Shown: positions 1-6,426 of the stretch, piece after piece
Numbering within the stretch: position 1 is the stretch's first letter
Layout: every line of letters begins with the position of its first letter
Source of the DNA: an uncultured Fibrobacterota bacterium
Lineage (GTDB): Bacteria; Fibrobacterota; Chitinivibrionia; Chitinivibrionales; CAIOZP01
Reading direction: 5' to 3'
NCBI GenBank assembly: GCA_903862805.1
Contig: CAIOZP010000497.1
Span: 1-7,592, forward strand
Length of the DNA: 7,592 nt
The notes under the pieces: model-generated
Databases searched by the model: none
What the model saw: only the letters and a program-made list of their open reading frames with translations
What the model was told of the DNA's origin: nothing
Translations under genes and position numbers: made by a program

Positions 1-692
1 CGAAGGCACTCGATCACATGCGCCTGTCGCCCATCAAGTGGCCATACTAAGTAGGTTCTCTGATTTTGTGGCAGCAGCGGCGCAGTGTGGTGATCGCAAT
101 ATTCTATCGACTCATCAGGGCCGAAAAAATGATCCATCAGTTCGTCGGGTGAAAGCTCGTGATCGTTTTGCATCGGCTCGTTTGAAAAAACCGGAGCCTT
201 GGCCGAAACCTTGTCGTGGTAAGTCATCCATGAACGATCTGAAAGAATTTTTCCGAATGACAGAAGCCATCTGCGATGATCATCCTCGGAAAATTTCGGG
301 TAGATTAGATGTCGCTGTCCAAGAACGTTCGAGAACAGAAACGATTCTTTAGGATATTTGCGGACAAGATTTTTCAGTCCGTCTTCGTCGCGGATGTAAT
401 CTGCGGTATCTGTGTGGAGTTTTACAAACGGGAACCGGATTCTGAAGATCAGCCGTGCCAGAGGATCCGGTTCGACAATGGTGATAGTCCTGAATCGCCG
501 AAGACTTTTCCCGCGCAGACTATATCCGCCGCTCGATCCGACAATAACAAGATCCTGTGAATTGGGTTTCCAGTTGTCGATTTGATGTGACAGTTGCTTT
601 GTGAATTTCCGCCAGCGCCAAAGCAAGCCGCTAATTGCCCTGATATGATACCGAAGCCCTCCGGCCGGATTGACGATATGCGAAAGCGGCAT
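1..692 (-). CDS. Rossmann-fold, methyltransferase-like protein of unassigned family (3' end beyond window)
   Basis: Reading the minus strand from an ATG at 692 gives 230 codons without a stop, running off the left edge, so the C-terminus is missing. The start MPLSHIVNPAGGLRYHIRA is preceded by AGGA seven bases upstream; an in-frame ATG at 755 also exists but would overlap the upstream gene and has a poorer ribosome site. Residues 47-59 (DLVIVGSSGGYSL) form a beta strand followed by a Gly-rich loop like motif I of class I SAM-dependent methyltransferases, and 72-80 (IVEPDPLAR) looks like the acidic end of the second strand that usually binds the ribose of SAM. Residues 119-126 (LFSNVLGQ) sit where a motif IV strand would be expected. 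No signal peptide or membrane segment is seen, so it is probably cytoplasmic. The NPAGGLRYH start looks like a conserved family signature, but I cannot name a substrate. The SAM-methyltransferase fold is an inference; another Rossmann enzyme is possible. Confidence 0.72.
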   Translation of the reverse strand, partial: MPLSHIVNPAGGLRYHIRAISGLLWRWRKFTKQLSHQIDNWKPNSQDLVIVGSSGGYSLRGKSLRRFRTITIVEPDPLARLIFRIRFPFVKLHTDTADYIRDEDGLKNLVRKYPKESFLFSNVLGQRHLIYPKFSEDDHRRWLLSFGKILSDRSWMTYHDKVSAKAPVFSNEPMQNDHELSPDELMDHFFGPDESIEYCDHHTAPLLPQNQRTYLVWPLDGRQAHVIECL

Positions 693-733
693 TCTGGATT
701 CCTGCTTCGGTTGAATTTTTGGTGAGGTTGATT

Positions 734-1963
734 CTATGTCTTCACAAATGTACATGTCTGAAGTTTTCCACCTTCTTCAGAAATTCCCAAAATGTAACTG
801 CCTGGTGAAAGGTTTGCGATGTCCAGATTGGCGGTGAGGGAATTGATTTCTGTATGAAGAAGATTTCTACCGGAGGTGGTGTAGAGAGTTGCGGTTTTGT
901 GGGTGGCGGAGGGGAAGGATAGGTGAAGAATTGCGGGAGATTGGACGATAGAGAAACCTTTATTCGATAATGAATGTTGGGCTGTTTGAATCGGTGACGT
1001 AAAGGGAGAATAATAATAGGTTGAAAGCTGATATGAAACCCAACCATTGGTAGTATCCCAGTTAAACGATTCAAAATTCACAACTTTGTTTTTGTGTTTT
1101 ATGTTCCCTACCCATAGGCCTAATTCATTTGCGAATGCAAATTCCAAATCAGTTATTGGTGTCAAGAAATCGTATGTAACCTGCATTCGATACGAAAGAA
1201 CCAACGAATCGCTGGCATAGTCTTTGAAATAGTTTGTAGACGCCAATATATTCCCAGCTACATCACTGCTGTCATCAAATTTCAAGTAGTTTACCCACGG
1301 ACTGGTGCTTGAACTTTTTGAATATGTGATTCCAGACGACTGATTTCCGTTTGCATCTATCGTGTAGGAACTTTTGAAAACAGTATCCCACGTATTAGAG
1401 TTTGTCTTCCAGGAATATTCGTACAAAGACATCAATTCATTATTTGAATTGCTCTTGTATTCGGTGAGAGTTTTATTGCTCCAGACTTTTCCAGCAGTAT
1501 CCCAACTAAAAATCGTATCGCATAAAGGAAGTAGATTTGCGTCGACAGGATCGAGTACCTGAACGTCTTTTTGAGAAAGACTCCAAGCGCTTTTTAATGT
1601 GTCCCATGCGAATGTGCTATCCATCAACATATTCCCATACAGATCAAAAACAAACTCAATCCTTGCTTCTGGTTTCCAACGTGCATTAGACAAATCCCAA
1701 GAAGAATTCGTGGTGGTTTTGACAAAACCATTTTCTCCATACACATATTCTGTTTTTGTCGAGCCAGCAGCAACCACACTATCCAATTTTTGGCTAAACA
1801 GACCTACGACATGACTCTTACCGCTCACTACGCCTATGCTTCCACCAGTCAACGGCCCGTGCATCGGACTTCGTGCACGTTCCGTCGGTTGTAAATCAAC
1901 AGCTGCGCCAAAACTCTGTCCGGCAAAAACAAGAACCATCATCGAAAAAAGAAACTCTCTCAT
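734..1963 (-). CDS. Secreted repeat protein with T9SS type A-like C-terminal sorting domain
   Basis: 409 residues from the ATG at 1963, chosen because it begins a typical signal peptide (MREFLFSMMVLVFAGQSFGA, probable cleavage near residue 20) and has AGAAGGG six bases upstream; the frame stays open 26 codons further up, but that extension would bury the signal peptide. The mature part carries aromatic repeats in which two Trp are seven residues apart: W89/W96, W120/W127, W154/W161 and W195/W202, with a looser copy at W302/W308. The first Trp is mostly followed by Asp (WD), and the repeats recur every 31-41 residues, often with Tyr/Asp-Gly-Asn between them. The last 60 or so residues (IVQSPAILHLSF, then TATLYTTSGRNLLH and LSPGSYILGISEEGG, ending FVKT) match the pattern of a Por/T9SS type A sorting domain, although the usual YPNP entry is absent. 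Expected route: Sec export, then T9SS transfer to the surface or medium. The binding target is unknown. The gene is AT-rich compared with its neighbours. Confidence 0.82.
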   Translation of the reverse strand: MREFLFSMMVLVFAGQSFGAAVDLQPTERARSPMHGPLTGGSIGVVSGKSHVVGLFSQKLDSVVAAGSTKTEYVYGENGFVKTTTNSSWDLSNARWKPEARIEFVFDLYGNMLMDSTFAWDTLKSAWSLSQKDVQVLDPVDANLLPLCDTIFSWDTAGKVWSNKTLTEYKSNSNNELMSLYEYSWKTNSNTWDTVFKSSYTIDANGNQSSGITYSKSSSTSPWVNYLKFDDSSDVAGNILASTNYFKDYASDSLVLSYRMQVTYDFLTPITDLEFAFANELGLWVGNIKHKNKVVNFESFNWDTTNGWVSYQLSTYYYSPFTSPIQTAQHSLSNKGFSIVQSPAILHLSFPSATHKTATLYTTSGRNLLHTEINSLTANLDIANLSPGSYILGISEEGGKLQTCTFVKT

Positions 1964-2014
1964 AGGTAACCCTTCTGGGAATGACTGGATATTCAAACGA
2001 AAAATAATTGGCGC

Positions 2015-2045
2015 ATTAAACAATGTCCCAGTTTTCAGCAATCAA
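2015..2045 (-). promoter_or_regulatory. Weak promoter candidate for the T9SS cargo gene
   Basis: On the minus strand a TTGATT (2040-2045) and a TTTAAT (2015-2020) resemble -35 and -10 boxes, but they are 19 bases apart, longer than the ideal 17. The -10 candidate would leave a leader of about 45 bases before the ATG at 1963. This 136-base divergent gap (1964-2099) must also hold the promoter of the dCMP deaminase gene, for which I see no convincing boxes. Treat as a suggestion only. Confidence 0.22.
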
Positions 2046-2099
2046 CCACCAATCGCTTCGCAATTCTTATCTTAATCCTATCAAAACAAGGAGCCTAAA

Positions 2100-2600
2100 A
2101 TGACAGCCAAACGTGACAACTATCTTTCGTGGGACGAATATTTCATGGGTATCGCTTTGCTTTCGGCACAGCGCAGCAAGGATCCGAGCACACAGGTCGG
2201 TGCGTGTATCGTCGATGCTAAGCACAAGATCGTTGGTGTCGGATACAACGGGTTTCCTTCGGGATGTTCAGACGATGAGTTCCCTTGGGCGCGTGAAGGA
2301 AATTTCCTCGATACAAAATATCCGTTTGTTTGTCACGCCGAGCTAAACGCGGTACTGAACAGCAGTGCCATTGATCTACATGGCTGCACGATCTACGTCG
2401 CGCTCTTTCCGTGCAACGAGTGTGCGAAGGTCATTATTCAATCGGGAATCCGCGAGGTGATTTATCTGTCCGACAAATATGCCGAAACCGATTCGGTAAA
2501 AGCCAGCAGAAAAATGCTGAGTGCCGCCGGAGTGAAAATGAAGCAGTTGAAAACCGACCGCAGCGAAGTCTCGCTGAATCTGAATATCGAGGCGAAGTAG
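2100..2600 (+). CDS. Deoxycytidylate (dCMP) deaminase
   Basis: 166 residues; catalyses zinc-dependent hydrolytic deamination of dCMP to dUMP, the substrate of thymidylate synthase (EC 3.5.4.12), in the cytoplasm. The start is supported by AAGGAG at 2088-2093, six bases before the ATG. The cytidine-deaminase signature is complete: H79-A-E81 (zinc ligand and proton-shuttle Glu) and P104-C105-N-E-C108 (two zinc ligands). The stretches SKDPSTQVGACIV (26-38), GYNGFPSGCSDD (48-59), DTKYPFVCHAELNAV (71-85) and YVALFPCNECAKVII (99-113) strongly resemble the vertebrate/phage-type dCMP deaminase (DCTD), including the region that in that family carries dCTP/dTTP allosteric control. Length is normal for the family. 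A ComEB-type late-competence label is sometimes given to bacterial homologues, but the sequence points to the nucleotide enzyme. The gene stands alone on its strand, divergent from the surface-protein gene and converging on the kinase gene, with only five bases between the stop codons. Confidence 0.95.
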   Translation: MTAKRDNYLSWDEYFMGIALLSAQRSKDPSTQVGACIVDAKHKIVGVGYNGFPSGCSDDEFPWAREGNFLDTKYPFVCHAELNAVLNSSAIDLHGCTIYVALFPCNECAKVIIQSGIREVIYLSDKYAETDSVKASRKMLSAAGVKMKQLKTDRSEVSLNLNIEAK

Positions 2601-2605
2601 CGCGG

Positions 2606-5503
2606 CTAATTTCCTTCGGGCAGATAAACCACGAACACTGTTCCTTCGCCGGGTCTGCTGTGTACAGTCACGGCACCCTTGTGGCTTTTCACTATTCCAT
2701 AAACCGCTGACAGACCGAGTCCGGTTCCTTCGCCGATTTCTTTTGTGGTGAAGAATGGCTCGAACAGATGTTTCAAAACATCCTGACTCATTCCCCTGCC
2801 GGTGTCGCGAACTTCTATGGAGACGTATCTGCCGGGAGAGATTTCGAAAGTCGAGGTGTTGCAGAACTTCTGATCGAGCACCACGTTGCCGGTGGATATT
2901 GTGAGCGTTCCGCCGTCGGGCATTGCATCACGGGCATTGAGGCAAAGGTTGATGATCACATTCTGGATCAGAGCCGCTTCGCCCGAAATCTTCGGTGACG
3001 TTGCATTTTTGTTCAGGCTGATGCTGATTCTTTTACCGATGCTGTGAATCAGTATGTTGTTTGCGGTTGCGAGACAGTCGTGGATGTCAACCAGATTTGC
3101 CGTAATGGCAGTCTTGTGTGCAAAGGTCAAAAGGCTCCGCATCAGATCGGTTGCAGATCCGGCTATGTTTAGGATAGACTTGGCATATTTCCTGAGCTCT
3201 TCATTTTCGGCGGCTTTCTTGTCGATCATCTGCGCATATCCCAGAATGCCGGTGAGCATATTGTTGAGATCGTGGGTGATGCCGCTGGCAAGCTGACCGA
3301 GCGATTCCATCTTCTGCGTCTGACGAAGCTGCTCTTCCATCAGAAGCTGTTCGGTCAGGTCGCGGATGACAAGCACGATGCCGGTTGTTGCGCCGTTGAT
3401 GTTTCGGATCGGCGCTCCGCTGTAATTGATCTGGTGTCTGCTGCCGTTCTTTGCCGTGATACTGATGCAGTTGAACGAACTGTCGGCCTGTCCCTTATAA
3501 AGGATCGGGCTGAATGAATCTTTGATCCTGCTGATCTCGTCGTCGTGTGTGATTCCGAGAATCCTGAAAATCAGGCTGCCGATCGCCTCACGACCCGACC
3601 AGCCGGTAAGTTTTTCCGCGACCATGTTCATGTGCATCACGACACCGGCGGCATCTGTCGCGATAACTGCATCGCCGATGGAGTTGAGGATAATGCGGAT
3701 GTCTTCGTTGCCGCTTTCCCGCAAAACAAGACTCTGCTTGTTTATTTTTTCGAGCAAAAAGGCCACGTGAAGTGCGCTGCTTATCTGTTCGGCAAAAACC
3801 TCATAGCAGCGATTGACTTTTTCAAATTCAAAAACGGCAAACCCTTCTTTCCCGTTCTCGACAATGAGCGGTGTGACGAGATACGAAGATGCCGGTTCTG
3901 TTCCCTCTGCGACAAGCATGGATGATGGGAATTCCACTTCGTTTTTCAAAATGCCGCAGTGTTCATCAAGCGAGAAATACTGCCTTGCAACGTGTCGGTC
4001 TTCTGTGTAAAGCGAAATCCGGCAACTGCTGATTCCGGTATTCTGGAGATATTCGGAGAGTGCAGTTCGTATTTCGTCAATGTTGACGCATCCAGCAAGC
4101 TTGTGCCCGATAAGCTGAATGGTCATCAGCTCCGATTCGAGTTCCATTCGCTTGCGAGATTTCGGAACAGTCTCGATTACCTTCAGCACCGTCAGAATTG
4201 ATTTCCATTTCAGTTCGATGTGCTCCGACTTGACGACACGCCTGTTCTGAGCGGGCGAATCGGAATATCTTTCGCGAACCTCGGCGATGAAAATCCTTTT
4301 GAGGATGTCACGCCAAAGCGCTGTTTCGAGGCCGTTCTTTTCAAACGTGTCGATGGTGGTTGACAGATGCGAATACAGCTCACCTTCGGCTTCTGGATCG
4401 TCAAGTATTCTCCCGACAAGACGGTGAAGTTCGTTCAGGTTTTCGAAAAGAACTTTGTGCCTTGCCGGTTCCCAGTTGAACGGAAATATCTCTTTAAGGA
4501 AACGACTTGTAATTCCATGTGTCGAATCTTCACCGACGCTTTCATCGGGCGGAATCTCTGGATCGTCGAGATCGATTTTCATTGCCGTCATCGAGCATCC
4601 GCATGATGAACGGATCACCGGATGGGTCGGAATGTTCTGAAGCATCGGAACGTTTTCGCCGCAGAGAAGATCGTTGGTCAACTGAAGTCCCATGCAGCCG
4701 AGTTCGAAAAGCGGCTGGCGAACAGTGCTCAATGGCGGAGAGCTGTCGTGACTAATATCTATGTCGTCAAATCCGCCGACTCTCACATCTTCCGGAATCC
4801 TGAATCCGCGTTTTCTCAATTCATCAATTGCCATCAAGGCACTGTCATCGTCATAACAGATGATCGTATCAAACTCGACCCTTCGGTTATCGCATAGTTC
4901 CATGATTGCTTTGGGCGCAGTTCGTGGTTCATAATTTCCGATAAAAACAAGCTGCGGATCAAAGGGGATGCCGTGTCTTTCCAGACTGTCGAGATATGCC
5001 TTGTAGCGTTCCTCTGCTTCGGGGCTTGCAACCGGCCCGCGCACATACGCGATTCTGCGGCTATTGTGGATGCTGATGAAATGATCGAACATCCTGTTCA
5101 GACCTATTGCATTATCTACAACAATGCTTGGAATCCCGTCGATCGCTGCTCCCACGCAGATCATCGGAATACCTTCGCAAAGTCGCAGTATTTCGGCGAG
5201 CTGTCGTTCGCCATTTTCCCACAAAAGAATTCCGGGCATAAGAATTATCGCATCGACAACCGAAGCATTTATTACTGTGAATATATCGTGCTTTGGCGCA
5301 CGAAGAAATTCGGAATGATCGTACAGTCCGGCGTTGTAGCAGATGATGCGGATGCCAAGTGCACGGGCCTGGGCACGAATGCCGGAAACGATGGCGTGTT
5401 GATAGGAATCAAACAGTGAGTGGACAACGATTCCAACAGAGAGTGGCTTTCCTTCGGATTTTGCCACACGACCAGTTTCGCCAAAGGCTGTTTTTTCAGG
5501 CAT
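2606..5503 (-). CDS. Soluble hybrid sensor histidine kinase with LacI/PBP-like sensor, GAF-like and PAS regions
   Basis: 965 residues from the ATG at 5503, which has GGAG seven bases upstream; a TTG at 5542 or an ATG at 5533 would add 13 or 10 residues, but both lie at or above the likely transcription start. Domains in order: residues about 22-305, a LacI-family-type ligand-binding domain (SVGIVVHSLFDSYQHAI, YVRGPVASPEAEERYKAY, IICYDDDSALMAIDELRKRG, RVGGFDD) ending in SSCGCS with Cys 301 and 303; about 310-450, a helical linker; about 455-590, a degenerate GAF-like region; about 601-717, PAS; then a short coiled coil and the H-box GITHDLNNMLTG with phospho-acceptor His 744. The ATPase domain has the N-box NLCLNARDAMPDGG (Asn 856), D900-T-G-R-G, FEPFFTTK (914-921) and GTGLGL (926-931), so it looks catalytically intact. 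There is no DNA-binding helix-turn-helix, signal peptide, membrane segment or receiver domain. It probably binds a cytoplasmic sugar or metabolite and phosphorylates a response regulator encoded elsewhere. Confidence 0.92.
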   Translation of the reverse strand: MPEKTAFGETGRVAKSEGKPLSVGIVVHSLFDSYQHAIVSGIRAQARALGIRIICYNAGLYDHSEFLRAPKHDIFTVINASVVDAIILMPGILLWENGERQLAEILRLCEGIPMICVGAAIDGIPSIVVDNAIGLNRMFDHFISIHNSRRIAYVRGPVASPEAEERYKAYLDSLERHGIPFDPQLVFIGNYEPRTAPKAIMELCDNRRVEFDTIICYDDDSALMAIDELRKRGFRIPEDVRVGGFDDIDISHDSSPPLSTVRQPLFELGCMGLQLTNDLLCGENVPMLQNIPTHPVIRSSCGCSMTAMKIDLDDPEIPPDESVGEDSTHGITSRFLKEIFPFNWEPARHKVLFENLNELHRLVGRILDDPEAEGELYSHLSTTIDTFEKNGLETALWRDILKRIFIAEVRERYSDSPAQNRRVVKSEHIELKWKSILTVLKVIETVPKSRKRMELESELMTIQLIGHKLAGCVNIDEIRTALSEYLQNTGISSCRISLYTEDRHVARQYFSLDEHCGILKNEVEFPSSMLVAEGTEPASSYLVTPLIVENGKEGFAVFEFEKVNRCYEVFAEQISSALHVAFLLEKINKQSLVLRESGNEDIRIILNSIGDAVIATDAAGVVMHMNMVAEKLTGWSGREAIGSLIFRILGITHDDEISRIKDSFSPILYKGQADSSFNCISITAKNGSRHQINYSGAPIRNINGATTGIVLVIRDLTEQLLMEEQLRQTQKMESLGQLASGITHDLNNMLTGILGYAQMIDKKAAENEELRKYAKSILNIAGSATDLMRSLLTFAHKTAITANLVDIHDCLATANNILIHSIGKRISISLNKNATSPKISGEAALIQNVIINLCLNARDAMPDGGTLTISTGNVVLDQKFCNTSTFEISPGRYVSIEVRDTGRGMSQDVLKHLFEPFFTTKEIGEGTGLGLSAVYGIVKSHKGAVTVHSRPGEGTVFVVYLPEGN

Positions 5504-5545
5504 CACGGATCTCCGTCGGAATGGTTTCGTCATTTGGTCCAAAAC

Positions 5546-5574
5546 ATCATATCCGTAAAATCATGTGGCGACAA
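5546..5574 (-). promoter_or_regulatory. Sigma70-like promoter candidate for the sensor kinase gene
   Basis: On the minus strand, TTGTCG (5569-5574) and TATGAT (5546-5551, five of six consensus bases) are separated by exactly 17 bases. Transcription would begin near 5539, giving a leader of about 36 bases to the ATG at 5503. This argues against the in-frame TTG at 5542 as the real start. It lies in the 87-base gap after the TfoX-domain gene, so the kinase could be transcribed independently of it. Confidence 0.5.
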
Positions 5575-5590
5575 CTGACAAAAGAAATAT

Positions 5591-5980
5591 CTATCGTGTA
5601 GCTGAGGTTTCAGGCAGATTTTTCTTCGCCGGTTTCTTTTCCTTCTTCGGCATTGAAGAAACCATTGCATGTGATCGGTCAATCCAGGTCATTATCGAAT
5701 CGGATTGAGAGAATACACTTTCGGGAATCGCAACGTATTCTCTCATGGGTTTCCCATCCATCGGTTCGAAGGGTGTGATCTCGTCAAACTCGTTCATTAC
5801 CAGAACTCTGTCTTCTTCAGAGAGCCGGAGGAATACCACGTCCTGATGTGCACCGGCAAACATGTTCCCGCCGACGAAATAACATCGCGCACCAAACATT
5901 TTTTTGCTTTCGCAACTGTAACCGGCCAGCGCAGCTTCAATCGCTTCGATCAGTTCGGTGCTTGTCTTTTTTGTTGTCAT
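5591..5980 (-). CDS. TfoX N-terminal domain-containing protein
   Basis: 129 residues. The core resembles the TfoX_N domain: KKMFGARCYFVGGNMFAGAH (about 26-45), then VVFLRLSEEDR and FEPMDGKPMREYVAIPE (roughly residues 48-87), where the Met-Phe-Gly near the start and the Met-Gly-Lys-Pro-Met-Arg-type segment are typical. A Lys-rich tail follows (about 110-120, KKEKKPAKK). In Gammaproteobacteria TfoX/Sxy activates competence genes with CRP, but stand-alone TfoX_N proteins are common elsewhere and have no settled function, so no role is claimed. The ATG at 5980 is preferred although its ribosome site is weak (AGTGA). The frame extends to a GTG at 6037, but that codon lies inside the terminator stem of the upstream gene. 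No good promoter is visible in the 40 bases upstream, so it may depend on read-through of that terminator. Downstream lies the kinase gene on the same strand. Confidence 0.85.
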   Translation of the reverse strand: MTTKKTSTELIEAIEAALAGYSCESKKMFGARCYFVGGNMFAGAHQDVVFLRLSEEDRVLVMNEFDEITPFEPMDGKPMREYVAIPESVFSQSDSIMTWIDRSHAMVSSMPKKEKKPAKKNLPETSATR

Positions 5981-6020
5981 AAAGGTGTCACTTTTTTTAG
6001 AAACGGCAACTATGTACCAA

Positions 6021-6053
6021 AATAAAAAAACCCGCACGGTAAACCGTACGGGT
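6021..6053 (-). terminator. Intrinsic terminator downstream of the RRM protein gene
   Basis: On the minus strand a nine-pair stem, CCCGTACGG (6044-6052) with CCGTGCGGG (6031-6039), contains one G-U pair, closes on a four-base TTTA loop and gains a tenth A-T pair at its base. It runs directly into seven T residues (6024-6030) and then ATT. It lies 28 bases past the stop codon of the RRM gene. The opposite strand has no comparable U tract after the stem, so it is directional. Confidence 0.92.
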
Positions 6054-6081
6054 AATGCTCCATCATTAGGATGCGATGCGG

Positions 6082-6426
6082 TTAGTAATCGCGCTGCTGA
6101 CCGTAGCCACCACCACTGCGACCGCCACTGCGACCGCCGCCGCCGAAACCACCACCGCCACTACGACCGCCACTACGTTCGCCTGCTGGGCGTTCGTTAG
6201 CTTCGTTGACGCGGAGCGGGCGACCGTCGAGGTTCACACCGTTGAGAGCCGCGATTGCTGCGTCGGCACCTTCCATCTCGACAAAGGCAAAGCCCTTCGA
6301 GCGGCCAGTCTCTCTGTCAGTGATGATTCGAGCGGAAACAACCTCGCCGTACTGCCCGAAAATTTCGCGCAGACCGTCCTCTGTTGTTGCCCAAGCCAGG
6401 TTGCCTACGTACACGCGTTTGGCCAT
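6082..6426 (-). CDS. RRM-domain RNA-binding protein with Gly/Arg/Ser-rich tail
   Basis: 114 residues from the ATG at 6426, chosen because a strong GGAGG lies five bases upstream; an in-frame start nine codons higher would put that site inside the gene. Residues 1-76 are a single RNA recognition motif: RNP2 is VYVGNL (5-10) and RNP1 is KGFAFVEM (44-51), with the aromatic residues that stack on RNA bases present. From about residue 81 the chain is a low-complexity tail of Arg-Ser-Gly-Gly and Gly-rich units ending QQRDY, probably disordered. This architecture matches the small bacterial Rbp family known from cyanobacteria and many other bacteria, where members bind single-stranded RNA and are often cold- or stress-induced. 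RNA targets here cannot be told from sequence. The gene is monocistronic by appearance: a strong terminator follows it, and pyrR is divergent upstream. Confidence 0.95.
   Translation of the reverse strand: MAKRVYVGNLAWATTEDGLREIFGQYGEVVSARIITDRETGRSKGFAFVEMEGADAAIAALNGVNLDGRPLRVNEANERPAGERSGGRSGGGGFGGGGRSGGRSGGGYGQQRDY
6113..6177. repeat. Imperfect 12-bp repeats encoding the RSGG tail
   Basis: The 12-base unit CCACTGCGACCG occurs twice in tandem at 6113-6136 and again as CCACTACGACCG at 6158-6169, followed by a partial copy to 6177. On the coding (minus) strand these units encode Arg-Ser-Gly-Gly. Unit number could vary by slippage, changing tail length in frame in steps of four residues. Confidence 0.8.

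Noticed and set aside
38..560. Two plus-strand frames at the left end
   Set aside because: The minus strand here carries a single frame open for 230 codons with Rossmann motifs and a ribosome site, which explains the region better.
742..1074. Minus-strand frame with a Pro-rich stretch resembling a small protein
   Set aside because: It lies entirely inside the secreted-protein gene in another frame; that gene has a signal peptide, repeats and a sorting domain, so the Pro-rich run is an out-of-frame reading of it.
4973..5419. Plus-strand frame of 148 codons opposite the kinase sensor domain
   Set aside because: Shadow of the LacI-like domain coding sequence; no Shine-Dalgarno site and no recognisable motif.
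6035..6037. Upstream GTG start for the TfoX-domain protein
   Set aside because: It falls inside the terminator stem of the RRM gene and would add a 19-residue N-terminus that does not resemble the TfoX family.
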